In this document: piece by piece, positions 10,827 to 18,541 of the stretch
Position numbering within the stretch: the stretch's first letter is position 1
Layout: each line of letters begins with the position of its first letter
Source: JALYRV01 sp040902895
Lineage (GTDB): Bacteria > Acidobacteriota > Vicinamibacteria > Vicinamibacterales > SCN-69-37
Assembly (NCBI GenBank): GCA_040902895.1
Contig: JBBDWL010000138.1
Span: 1 to 64,000 of the forward strand
DNA: 64,000 bases
Direction: 5' to 3'
Program-made: the position numbers and the translations under genes
The notes under the pieces: generated by a model
Database searches by the model: none
Seen by the model: only the letters and a program-made list of their open reading frames with translations
What the model was told of the DNA's origin: nothing

Positions 10827-12830
10827 ATGACCAGTTCCGACCGTTTCCAACTCGTCACCGACTTCGAGCTCCGCGGCGACCAGCCGCGCGCGATTCAGGA
10901 GCTCACCGAGGGCCTCGTGCGCGGCGACGACGCCCAGGTGCTGCTGGGGGTAACGGGATCGGGCAAAACCTTCACGATGGCGCAGGTGATTCAGAAGGTG
11001 AACCGGCCCACGCTGGTGATGGTCCATAACAAGACGCTCGCCGCGCAGCTCTATCAGGAATTCCGCCGGTTCTTTCCGCACAACGCCGTCGAGTACTTCG
11101 TCAGCTACTACGACTATTACCAGCCGGAAGCCTACATGCCGGCCACCGACTCGTACATCGACAAGGAAGCGATCATCAACGAAGAGATCGACCGCATGCG
11201 GCTGTCGGCGACGCGATCGCTCTTCGAGCGGCGCGACGTCATCATCGTCGCCAGCGTGTCGTGCATCTACGGCCTCGGCGCGCCCGAGGCCTATTACGGG
11301 ATGATGCTGCCGCTCGAGCGCGGCCAGCGGCTCGAGCGCGACAAGATTCTGCGCAAGCTCGTGGAGATCCAGTACGAGCGCAACGATCATGACTTCACGC
11401 GCGGCACCTTCCGCGTGCGCGGCGACATCGTCGAGGTCTATCCGTCCTACGAGGAAGCGGCGCTCCGCATCGAGCTGTTCGGCGACGAGGTCGATGCCCT
11501 CGCGACGTTCGATCCGCTGACCGGGAAGGTCATCCGCAAACACGATCGCATCGCGGTCTATCCGAAGTCGCACTTCGTCATGCCCCGCACGAAAACCCTG
11601 CAGGCCGTGGAATCGATCAAGGCCGAGCTCGCCGAGCGATTGAAGGAGCTGGAAACGGCGGGACAGGTGCTCGAGGCGCAACGGCTGCACCAGCGCACGA
11701 TGTTCGATCTCGAGATGATGCGCGAGATCGGCTACTGCCACGGCATCGAGAACTATTCCCGTCACCTGTCGGGCCGTATGCCGGGCGAACCGCCGCCCAC
11801 GTTGCTCGATTACCTGCCGGATGACGCATTAACCATTGTGGACGAGTGTCATCAGACGGTGCCGCAGATCCGCGGCATGTATTTCGGCGACCGATCGCGC
11901 AAGGAAGTGCTGGTGTCGTACGGCTTCCGGCTGCCGTCGGCGCTCGACAACAGGCCGCTCAATTTCGAAGAGTGGGAGCAGCGTATCGGCCAGTTGATTT
12001 TCGTGAGCGCCACGCCGGGGCCCTACGAGCTGCGGCGCGCCGGCGGCGTCGTCGTCGAGCAGATCATCCGGCCCACCGGTCTCATCGATCCGCCGCTCGA
12101 GGTCAGACCCGTGCGCGGGCAAGTCGACGATCTGCTCGGCGAGATTCGCGACCGCGTCAGCAGAGGCGAGCGGGTGCTGGTCACGACGCTGACCAAACGG
12201 ATGGCGGAAGACCTGACGCAGTATTACCACGAGCTCGGCGTCAGAGTGCGTTACCTGCACTCGGACATCGAGACGCTCGAGCGCGTGCAGATCCTGCGCG
12301 ATCTTCGGCTGGGCGCGTTCGACGTGCTGGTCGGCATCAATCTGCTGCGCGAAGGACTGGATTTGCCGGAAGTCTCGCTCGTGGCCGTGCTCGATGCCGA
12401 CAAGGAAGGTTTCCTCCGCTCCGGCGGATCGCTCATTCAGACAGTGGGGCGCGCGGCGCGCAACGTGAACGGACGTGCCATTCTGTACGCCGACAGAGTC
12501 ACGGCGTCGATGACGTTCGCCATGGACGAAACGGCGCGGCGCCGCACGGTGCAGTCGGCGTACAACGAGGCGCACGGCATCACGCCCCAGTCGATCATCA
12601 AGGACATCGATGATGTGCTCTCGAGCATCTACGAGCGAGACTACATGACCGTGCCGAAGGCGGCCGACGAACGGGCGACGTTCCGGACGCAGGCCGAGCT
12701 CGACACGCACATCAAGGCGCTCGAGACCGACATGAAGATCGCGGCGTCCAACCTGGAGTTCGAGAAGGCGGCCGACATCCGTGACCGGCTGCGGCGGCTG
12801 AGGAACCCTGACCTGGTGAAAGCATCGTGA
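10827..12830 (+). CDS. uvrB: UvrABC system protein B
   Basis: A 667-residue subunit of the nucleotide-excision repair complex, full length. It loads onto DNA with UvrA, verifies damage and recruits UvrC. Visible are Walker A GVTGSGKT (residues 41-48), the beta-hairpin region YYDYYQPEAYMPATDSYIDK (near 94-113), the helicase motif II as VDECHQTVPQ (usual form VDESH), motif VI GRAARN, and the C-terminal UVR domain (EFEKAADIRDRLRRL) that contacts UvrC. Its stop overlaps the GTG start of mlaE by 4 bases. Confidence 0.98.
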   Translation: MTSSDRFQLVTDFELRGDQPRAIQELTEGLVRGDDAQVLLGVTGSGKTFTMAQVIQKVNRPTLVMVHNKTLAAQLYQEFRRFFPHNAVEYFVSYYDYYQPEAYMPATDSYIDKEAIINEEIDRMRLSATRSLFERRDVIIVASVSCIYGLGAPEAYYGMMLPLERGQRLERDKILRKLVEIQYERNDHDFTRGTFRVRGDIVEVYPSYEEAALRIELFGDEVDALATFDPLTGKVIRKHDRIAVYPKSHFVMPRTKTLQAVESIKAELAERLKELETAGQVLEAQRLHQRTMFDLEMMREIGYCHGIENYSRHLSGRMPGEPPPTLLDYLPDDALTIVDECHQTVPQIRGMYFGDRSRKEVLVSYGFRLPSALDNRPLNFEEWEQRIGQLIFVSATPGPYELRRAGGVVVEQIIRPTGLIDPPLEVRPVRGQVDDLLGEIRDRVSRGERVLVTTLTKRMAEDLTQYYHELGVRVRYLHSDIETLERVQILRDLRLGAFDVLVGINLLREGLDLPEVSLVAVLDADKEGFLRSGGSLIQTVGRAARNVNGRAILYADRVTASMTFAMDETARRRTVQSAYNEAHGITPQSIIKDIDDVLSSIYERDYMTVPKAADERATFRTQAELDTHIKALETDMKIAASNLEFEKAADIRDRLRRLRNPDLVKAS

Positions 12831-13588
12831 TCGAGTGGATCAAAGCGGCGCTTCTCGAAGTGCAGGAATACCTGCGTCTCGTCGCCCAGACCACGCGTGC
12901 GCTGTTCACCCGGCCGTACTACTACCGCGACATCGTCGAGCAGTTCATGGCCATCGGGATGGGATCGCTGACGGTCGTGCTGCTGACCGGCACATTCACC
13001 GGGATGGTGCTGGCGCTGCAGTCGGGGATCACGCTCGACATGTTCGGCGCGCGATCGATGGTCGGCCGGCTGGTGAGCGCATCGATGGTGAAGGAGCTCG
13101 GGCCTGTCCTCACCGCGCTCATGGTGACGGGCCGCGTCGGCTCGGGCATTGCCGCGGAGCTCGGCTCGATGATGGTGACCGACCAGATCAGCGCGTTGCG
13201 CGCGCTGGGCAGCGATCCGATTCGCAAGCTCGTGCTGCCGCGCGTGCTGGCCGGCATCATCATGGTACCGGTGCTCACGGTCATCGCCGATGCGATTGGC
13301 ATGGTCGGCGCCTGGATCATCGCGGCGACGCAGTTGAAGATTGCCGGATCGGTGTTCTGGAACTCGGTGGTGCTGGGACTCTTCATCCAGGACGTCTGGA
13401 TGGGACTCATCAAACCGTTTTTCTTCGGGTTTGTGATCGTGACGATTGCGTGTCATGTCGGCCTGCGCACGACCGGCGGCACACAGGGCGTCGGCCGGGC
13501 AACGACCAACGCGGTCGTCGCAGGCTCGGTCGCGGTGCTGGCGGTCGACTTTCTTGTGACGAAGCTGCTCTTCGTCCTGATGTACTGA
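12827..13588 (+). CDS. mlaE: MlaE-type ABC permease for lipid transport
   Basis: A 253-residue inner-membrane permease with five or so helices. It is the membrane part of the Mla phospholipid transport system between inner and outer membranes. Family features are GTFTGMVLALQS near residue 58, KELGPVLTALMVTGRVGSG near 85, and the Glu/Gly-rich coupling region ISALRALGSDPIRKLVLPR. The GTG start overlaps the uvrB stop (GTGA) and the stop overlaps the mlaF ATG by one base, so mlaE is translationally coupled on both sides. Confidence 0.93.
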   Translation: MIEWIKAALLEVQEYLRLVAQTTRALFTRPYYYRDIVEQFMAIGMGSLTVVLLTGTFTGMVLALQSGITLDMFGARSMVGRLVSASMVKELGPVLTALMVTGRVGSGIAAELGSMMVTDQISALRALGSDPIRKLVLPRVLAGIIMVPVLTVIADAIGMVGAWIIAATQLKIAGSVFWNSVVLGLFIQDVWMGLIKPFFFGFVIVTIACHVGLRTTGGTQGVGRATTNAVVAGSVAVLAVDFLVTKLLFVLMY

Positions 13589-14457
13589 TGGGTCTTTTTC
13601 GTAACCGCGGATCCGCCGTGGCGACCCGATCGCCGGAGCTCGAGGAAGCGCTCGGCCCCGGATCGCCGATCGTCGTCTTCGACAAGGTCTCGCTGGCGTT
13701 CGACGACAAAGTCATCCTCGATGAGGTGAGCTTCACGCTCATCACGGGGCACACGAAGATCTTTCTCGGCGCGAGCGGAGCAGGGAAGTCCACGATTCTC
13801 AAATTGATTCTGGGGCTGCTCAAGCCCGATGCGGGCATCATCTGGGTGAACGGCGAGCAGGTCGACACGTTCACCGAGGATCAGATGATGGCCGTGCGCG
13901 CCGATCTGGGGATGGTCTTTCAGGAGGGCGCGCTCTTCGACTCGCTGACGGTGCGCGAGAACGTCGGCTACAAGCTCTGGGAAGAGATGAAGCAGCCGCT
14001 CGATCAGGTGAACACGCGCGTCGAAGAAGTGCTCGGCTTCATCGGCCTGACCGACTTCATCGATCGGATGCCGTCGGAGCTGTCAGGCGGACAGCGGCGC
14101 CGCGTCGCCATCGCGCGCGCGATGGCGGCGAAGCCGCGGATCCTGTTGTACGACGAGCCGACAACGGGCCTCGATCCGATCACTGCGGTGACGGTCGACG
14201 AGGAAATCATCAAGCTGCGCGATTTCGAGAACATCAGCTCGATCGTCGTCACGCACCAGCTGCGCGACGCGTTCTACGTGTCGGACAACGCCGCCGTGCG
14301 GCTGCCGGCTGGCACCATCGATTTCGTCCCGGCCGACGAGGAAAAACGTTCGCAGGCCGAATTTCTGATGCTCAACAAGGGCAAGGTCCATTTCGAGGGC
14401 ACGTCGGACGAATTGAAAAGCTCGAAGGATCCGTATCTCCGCGCATTTCTGTCATAG
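13588..14457 (+). CDS. mlaF: MlaF-type ABC transporter ATP-binding protein
   Basis: A 289-residue ATPase that energises the Mla complex. It carries Walker A GASGAGKST (near residue 62), the Q-loop in MVFQEGALFDSLTV, signature LSGGQRRRVAIARA (near 164), Walker B ILLYDEPTTGLDP and H-loop VVTHQ. The first 22 residues are a variable extension. The reading frame continues far upstream through mlaE, but the start at 13588 is chosen because it follows the mlaE stop directly and matches the family length. Confidence 0.94.
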   Translation: MGLFRNRGSAVATRSPELEEALGPGSPIVVFDKVSLAFDDKVILDEVSFTLITGHTKIFLGASGAGKSTILKLILGLLKPDAGIIWVNGEQVDTFTEDQMMAVRADLGMVFQEGALFDSLTVRENVGYKLWEEMKQPLDQVNTRVEEVLGFIGLTDFIDRMPSELSGGQRRRVAIARAMAAKPRILLYDEPTTGLDPITAVTVDEEIIKLRDFENISSIVVTHQLRDAFYVSDNAAVRLPAGTIDFVPADEEKRSQAEFLMLNKGKVHFEGTSDELKSSKDPYLRAFLS

Positions 14458-14467
14458 GGTACAAAGC

Positions 14468-15508
14468 ATGCCACGCACGAAATCACTGGCCTGGTCACAA
14501 CTGAAGATCGGCATCATGGGCGTCATCGCCATCACGCTGGCGATGGTGCTGATCATTGCCGTCGGCGGACAAGCCGGCTTCCCCTGGGAGCGCTACACGC
14601 TGAAAACGCGCTTCGCGAACGCCGCCGGCATGAAGGAGGGGGCGATCGTGCGCCTCGCCGGCAAGGACATCGGGAAGGTCAACGCAGTCGAGTTCGCGGG
14701 CCGCGAGATCGAGATCGGCATGGACATCCACGAAGACGTCAAGCCGCTCATCACCACGGATTCGCGCGCCACGATGGGATCGCTCAGTCTGCTCGGCGAG
14801 CCAATCGTCGAAATCTCGGCGGCGACGACGGGAACGCCGCTCGAGAACGGCGCGTACGTGCCGTCGGTCGCGGCATCGGGCTCAATCGCGGATCTGGCGT
14901 CATCAGGACAGACGACGCTCGGCGAGGTCAACAAGATCCTGCAGGGCATCTCGGAAGGAAAGGGCACGGTCGGGAAGATCTTCACCGACGAGCAGCTCTA
15001 TGCCGACACGCAGAGTCTCGTGAATGCGGCCGATGCCGTCGTGCGCCAGATGCAGCGCGGGCAGGGCACGCTCGGACAGTTGATGCAGAATCCGAGGGCG
15101 TACCGCGAGATGGAAGGCGCGCTGAGGGATCTGCGCACCATCACGGCACGCATCAATGCCGGCGAGGGCAGCCTCGGCGCGCTGCTGAAGGACGATGCGA
15201 TGGCGAAGTCGCTGTCGTCAGCCTCATCCAGCGTCGAGCAGATCACCGCGCGGCTGAATCGCGGCGAGGGGACAGCGGGCAAGTTCCTGACCGACGACCA
15301 GCTGTGGACGCGTTTCAACGCGGTCGTTGGCAGCCTCGAGAAGCTGTCTGCGGGACTCGAGGCCGGCGAAGGATCGGCGGGGCAGTTTCTCAAGGACAAG
15401 CAGTTGTATGAGAACATGAACAAGGCCTCGGCGGAGCTGCTTGGACTCATCGCCGAGATCCGCAAAGACCCGAAGAAGTATCTGAACATTCGGGTCAGCA
15501 TTTTCTGA
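14468..15508 (+). CDS. mlaD: MlaD-type MCE protein with five exact 34-residue repeats
   Basis: A 346-residue periplasmic MCE-domain protein anchored by one N-terminal helix (about residues 12-33). The MCE domain occupies about 42-120 (RFANAAGMKEGAIVRLAGKDIGKV). After it come five repeats starting at G164, G198, G232, G266 and G300, each 34 residues, with the pattern GxGT/SxGxLLxDxxLYxxxxxxxxxLxxLxxxI. Such repeats probably extend the hexameric tube towards the outer membrane. The start lies 10 bases after mlaF, and the genes uvrB-mlaE-mlaF-mlaD form one run. Confidence 0.92.
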   Translation: MPRTKSLAWSQLKIGIMGVIAITLAMVLIIAVGGQAGFPWERYTLKTRFANAAGMKEGAIVRLAGKDIGKVNAVEFAGREIEIGMDIHEDVKPLITTDSRATMGSLSLLGEPIVEISAATTGTPLENGAYVPSVAASGSIADLASSGQTTLGEVNKILQGISEGKGTVGKIFTDEQLYADTQSLVNAADAVVRQMQRGQGTLGQLMQNPRAYREMEGALRDLRTITARINAGEGSLGALLKDDAMAKSLSSASSSVEQITARLNRGEGTAGKFLTDDQLWTRFNAVVGSLEKLSAGLEAGEGSAGQFLKDKQLYENMNKASAELLGLIAEIRKDPKKYLNIRVSIF

Positions 15509-15513
15509 GGTAG

Positions 15514-15533
15514 CGCAGGCCTTTAGGCCTGCG
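15514..15533. repeat. REP-like palindrome, copy 1
   Basis: Stem CGCAGGCCT, loop TT, stem AGGCCTGCG. The surrounding 33 bases (from about 15509) reappear in inverted orientation at about 57634-57666 with one difference in the loop. It lies between mlaD and the YtxH gene, just upstream of the ribosome binding region ACAGGAG. Confidence 0.75.
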
Positions 15534-15546
15534 ACAGGAGCTCACA

Positions 15547-15780
15547 ATGGCGCGATATCAGGAAGACTCAGGCAGCGGCGTCTTCGCCGCGTTCGTGCTC
15601 GGCGCGCTCGCCGGGGCAGCCATTGCGCTGTTGTACGCGCCCGCGGCCGGTGACGACACCCGCCGGCGTGTCTCAGAGAAGGCGCGCGAGGGACGCGACA
15701 AGGCCATGCGCGCGGCCGAGCGAGGCCGGGCGGCGTTCGAGAAGGCGCGCCAGGCCGCAGAGGGCGGAGAAACGGTGTGA
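15547..15780 (+). CDS. YtxH-domain protein
   Basis: A 77-residue membrane protein. One glycine-rich transmembrane segment (about residues 12-33, FAAFVLGALAGAAIALLYAP) is followed by the PAAGDDTRRRVSEKAREGRDKA pattern typical of YtxH proteins and a helical charged tail. The ribosome binding site AGGAG lies 6 bases upstream of the ATG. The stop overlaps the GTG of the next gene by 4 bases. A general envelope or stress role is presumed from the family. Confidence 0.85.
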   Translation: MARYQEDSGSGVFAAFVLGALAGAAIALLYAPAAGDDTRRRVSEKAREGRDKAMRAAERGRAAFEKARQAAEGGETV

Positions 15781-16199
15781 CCGGCTCCGGCAACCTGTTC
15801 CTCGGCATCATCGCGGTATCGGTACTGCTGATGGCCGTCCTCCAGCTCGCCGCGATCCTGTTTCTGGCGCGCTACGCCCGGCGTCTGATGGGCATCACCG
15901 AAGACCTGCAGCGCGAGATGAGGCCGCTGCTGGCGAAAGTGAGCGCGATCGCCGACGAGGCCCAGCGGGCCGCAGCCCTGGCGACGAAGCAGGTTGAGCG
16001 CGTCGACGCGCTGGTTGGGGACCTCAGCCGAAGAATCCACGAAACAACACGCGCTATCCAGTCGATCGTCACCGGTCCGGTACGCCAGGGCTCGATGGTC
16101 GTCTCGGCGCTCCGCGGCGTGATTGCCGCGCTGCTGACATCGAGGCCGGCACGGCGGTTCGATCGCGACGACGAGGACGACGCGCTGTTCGTTGGCTAA
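15777..16199 (+). CDS. DUF948-like membrane protein
   Basis: A 140-residue protein starting at GTG, coupled to the YtxH gene by a 4-base overlap. One transmembrane helix lies at about residues 9-31, followed by a long amphipathic helix (EDLQREMRPLLAKVSAIADEAQRAA) as in DUF948 proteins, which often accompany YtxH. It ends the uvrB-mla run and is followed directly by a hairpin. Function unknown. Confidence 0.78.
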   Translation: MTGSGNLFLGIIAVSVLLMAVLQLAAILFLARYARRLMGITEDLQREMRPLLAKVSAIADEAQRAAALATKQVERVDALVGDLSRRIHETTRAIQSIVTGPVRQGSMVVSALRGVIAALLTSRPARRFDRDDEDDALFVG

Positions 16200-16220
16200 C
16201 CGAAAGTCAAGTGCTTTCGG
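16200..16220 (+). terminator. hairpin after the mla/YtxH run
   Basis: CCGAAAG, loop of seven, CTTTCGG, beginning on the base after the stop codon at 16199. There is no clear T-run, so termination is inferred from position. Confidence 0.4.
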
Positions 16221-16312
16221 GGACTAGTCTGCGGTCCGGGTTGACCCGTCCGGCGGCAGATGGTAGCGTCGCCATACACGGCCCCTGTTTTTTTCTTTAG
16301 GAGCTCCACCTG

Positions 16313-16882
16313 ATGTTCCGTGCGCTGCGTTCCCCAGTTGTGCCGGCCGCGTTGGCCGTGCTGACGCTCGTCGCCGGGGCTGAGCGACTGCTCGCCCGCC
16401 AGAACACCACCGGCCCGAAATCGGCCGCCCTCGCCCGTGAGCTCGTCGACCTGCTCGCGAAACAGAAGCGCGACAGCATGGCCGCGCGGGATCCGATCGA
16501 GCGCGACCGCTTCATCGCCGCCCTGATGTATCCCGGACAGCTGATGGTAATCACCGGCAAGTACACGGTGCCCGTGCTGCTCGACGAGAAGATCAGCTTC
16601 GAAAAGTTCATGGATGTGTACGTCGAGCTCAATGGCGCCGCTGTGCCGGCGTCGAAAGTCTTCATCGAAGACCAGTTCGCCGACGGTCTCGTGTCGAACC
16701 GGAAGCAAACGCCCTTCGACAGCGTCGTCCTGGGCGACAGGATCCTGCTGTTCAATGGCGATCACCGCAAGGCGAACATGTCGAAAGACGAGTACAACAA
16801 GGCGTTCGCCGATGCCGACGAACAGTACTCGAAGCTGCTGGAGCTGCTGCTGAAACAGGCGAAGGCCAGCGGCAAGGGGTAG
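16313..16882 (+). CDS. exported hypothetical protein
   Basis: A 189-residue protein with a signal peptide (about residues 1-28, ending LLARQ). The mature part is helical and charged at the ends, with a central beta-rich stretch (PVLLDEKISFEKFMDVYVEL). No known domain is recognised. An AGGAG sequence lies 8 bases upstream of the ATG. It is followed by tRNA-Val on the opposite strand three bases later. Confidence 0.75.
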   Translation: MFRALRSPVVPAALAVLTLVAGAERLLARQNTTGPKSAALARELVDLLAKQKRDSMAARDPIERDRFIAALMYPGQLMVITGKYTVPVLLDEKISFEKFMDVYVELNGAAVPASKVFIEDQFADGLVSNRKQTPFDSVVLGDRILLFNGDHRKANMSKDEYNKAFADADEQYSKLLELLLKQAKASGKG

Positions 16883-16884
16883 GT

Positions 16885-16960
16885 TGGTGGGCGCTAGTGG
16901 ACTCGAACCACTGACCCCCGCCGTGTGAAGGCGGTGCTCTACCAACTGAGCCAAGCGCCC
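16885..16960 (-). tRNA. tRNA-Val (anticodon CAC)
   Basis: Read on the minus strand, 76 bases. The acceptor stem GGGCGCT pairs with AGCGCCC, discriminator A, and CCA is encoded. The anticodon stem CCGCC/GGCGG holds the loop TTCACAC, giving anticodon CAC for GUG codons. The T-arm has GGTTCGAGTCC. Confidence 0.97.
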
Positions 16961-16989
16961 AACCGAACAATCAGAATAACTCAGGCAGC

Positions 16990-17811
16990 CTATTTGCGTC
17001 TATCGGGCAGCCTCCGCTCGCTCGGGCCGTCGTAGCTGCTGTTGGTGGGATCGATCACGCGCATCGGCTTCTCGCGCGCCTGCTCCTCGAGGGCATGCGC
17101 CACGATGCCGGGGATGCGCGAGATGATGAAGAAGGCGTCGCTCACCTCAGGCGCCAGGCCGATGTCGGCGCACACGGCCGCAATCGCGCCGTCCACGTTG
17201 ATCGGCATCGTCGTTTCAGTGCCGATACCCCTGTCGTGCAGTGCCATTTCGAGCGCGCGAATCATCTGGCTGTGCGGCCCTTCGAGATCGAGCTCGAGCG
17301 CCATCTGAAACAGACGCGCGGCGCGCGGGTCGCGCTGGTGATAGCGGTGCCCGAAGCCGGGGAAGAGCTCGTGCCTGCTGTGCACGCGATCCACGAGCTC
17401 GATGGCGGCTTCGTGATAGCTCTTGCCCCGCTGCGTGAGCTCGAGCCCCTCGTCGAGCAGCTGGCGGCAGGCCTGGATGTCGCCGCCATAGAACTTGCCG
17501 AAGCCCAGCACGCCGGCGGCAACCGCGTTGCGGGTCGCCGCGCCGGTCGTGGTCACGTTGCGCGCCGCAAGCGTCGGCGGCGGGGTGACGCCGTGATCGA
17601 TGAACGACACGAGCAGCGCTTCCACGAGCCGGCCGATCGCCGGACCCGGCACCTCGCCGACGAGCAGCAGATAGATCGACTCGCCAAAGCTGAGCCGGCC
17701 CATCATCTCGTCGAGCGGATATCCGCGCAGCAGAATCCGGTTCGGCTCGATGCAGGTCAGCGCCGTGCGCCAGCGCGTTGCCTCCGCCGCTTTCCGCTTG
17801 GGATCAGCCAT
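16990..17811 (-). CDS. citryl-CoA lyase-like protein (citrate synthase superfamily)
   Basis: A 273-residue protein of the short citrate synthase-like group, about two thirds the length of citrate synthase. It has RILLRGYPLDEMMGRLSFGE near the N-terminus and the superfamily motif ELFPGFGHRYHQRDPRA near residue 148, with the active-site His. NVDGAIAAVCADIG is near 205 and the C-terminal REKPMRVIDP near 245. Short homologues are annotated as citryl-CoA lyases, which cleave citryl-CoA to acetyl-CoA and oxaloacetate. It is co-directional with upp, 36 bases downstream of it. Confidence 0.82.
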   Translation of the reverse strand: MADPKRKAAEATRWRTALTCIEPNRILLRGYPLDEMMGRLSFGESIYLLLVGEVPGPAIGRLVEALLVSFIDHGVTPPPTLAARNVTTTGAATRNAVAAGVLGFGKFYGGDIQACRQLLDEGLELTQRGKSYHEAAIELVDRVHSRHELFPGFGHRYHQRDPRAARLFQMALELDLEGPHSQMIRALEMALHDRGIGTETTMPINVDGAIAAVCADIGLAPEVSDAFFIISRIPGIVAHALEEQAREKPMRVIDPTNSSYDGPSERRLPDRRK

Positions 17812-17847
17812 TGTTAAACCCTTGTAATAAACGGGGACTGTCCCTGA

Positions 17848-18471
17848 TTATCCCGTGCCGTACAGCCGGTCGCCAAAATCGCCGAGCCCGGGGACGATGA
17901 ACTTGCGATCGTTGAGCCCCTGATCGATCACCGGCGTATAGATGCGCACGTTCGGGTGCGCGGCTTCGACCGCCGCGATGCCCTCCGGGGCGGCGACGAT
18001 GCAGAGAATGCGGATGTCGCGCGCGCCGGCATCGAGCAGCACCTGGATCGCGTCGACGGCGCTGCCGCCGGTGGCCAGCATCGGATCGACCATCAGCACG
18101 TAACTCGATTCCATGTCCGGCGGCAGGCGCGAGTAATAGCGCGACGCGACGGCCGTCGTTTCGTCGCGCCGCAGTCCAATGTGACCGACGCGGGCCCACG
18201 GAATCAAGCGCAGGACGGCGTCGAGCATGCCGAGTCCCGCGCGCAGGACAGGCACCACGACGACGTCGCCGCTGACACGGCGGGCGTCGGCGGCGCCCAT
18301 CGGCGTTTCGACGTTGATTGACTCGGTCGGCAGATCCAGCAGCGCTTCGGCGGCGAGCAAAAGGCTCAGGCGCTCGGCCAGACGCCGGAACCGGCCCGGC
18401 TGCGTGCGAACGTCGCGGAGCGATGCCAGCGCATCCTGCGCGAGCGGATGCGTCACCAGATGGACAGGCAC
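17848..18471 (-). CDS. upp: uracil phosphoribosyltransferase
   Basis: A 207-residue cytosolic enzyme that makes UMP from uracil and PRPP. The PRPP-binding loop is MVDPMLATGGSAVDAI (near residue 128) and the uracil-binding C-terminus PGLGDFGDRLYGT. The open frame extends upstream to 18639, but I chose the GTG at 18471 because VHLVTHPLAQ is the usual N-terminus and the length then matches the family. It diverges from the salvage operon beginning at 18542; the shared 70-base region is AG-rich and repetitive. Confidence 0.93.
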   Translation of the reverse strand: MPVHLVTHPLAQDALASLRDVRTQPGRFRRLAERLSLLLAAEALLDLPTESINVETPMGAADARRVSGDVVVVPVLRAGLGMLDAVLRLIPWARVGHIGLRRDETTAVASRYYSRLPPDMESSYVLMVDPMLATGGSAVDAIQVLLDAGARDIRILCIVAAPEGIAAVEAAHPNVRIYTPVIDQGLNDRKFIVPGLGDFGDRLYGTG

Positions 18472-18541
18472 GGGGGGACTATACAAACAGTTAAGACTAA
18501 AGACAAAAGATCGAAGACGAAAGACTAGAATCAGAGACCCG
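18472..18541. promoter_or_regulatory. divergent control region between upp and the salvage operon
   Basis: Seventy bases, unusually poor in GC, with short near-repeats AGACTAAAGAC, AGATCGAAGAC and GAAAGACTAG. TATAGT on the upp strand could be a -10 element. No exact operator can be named. Confidence 0.35.

Noticed and set aside
18472..18541. CRISPR-like short repeats
   Set aside because: The near-repeats are short, irregular and without spacers of constant length; no CRISPR array or cas gene is in the window.
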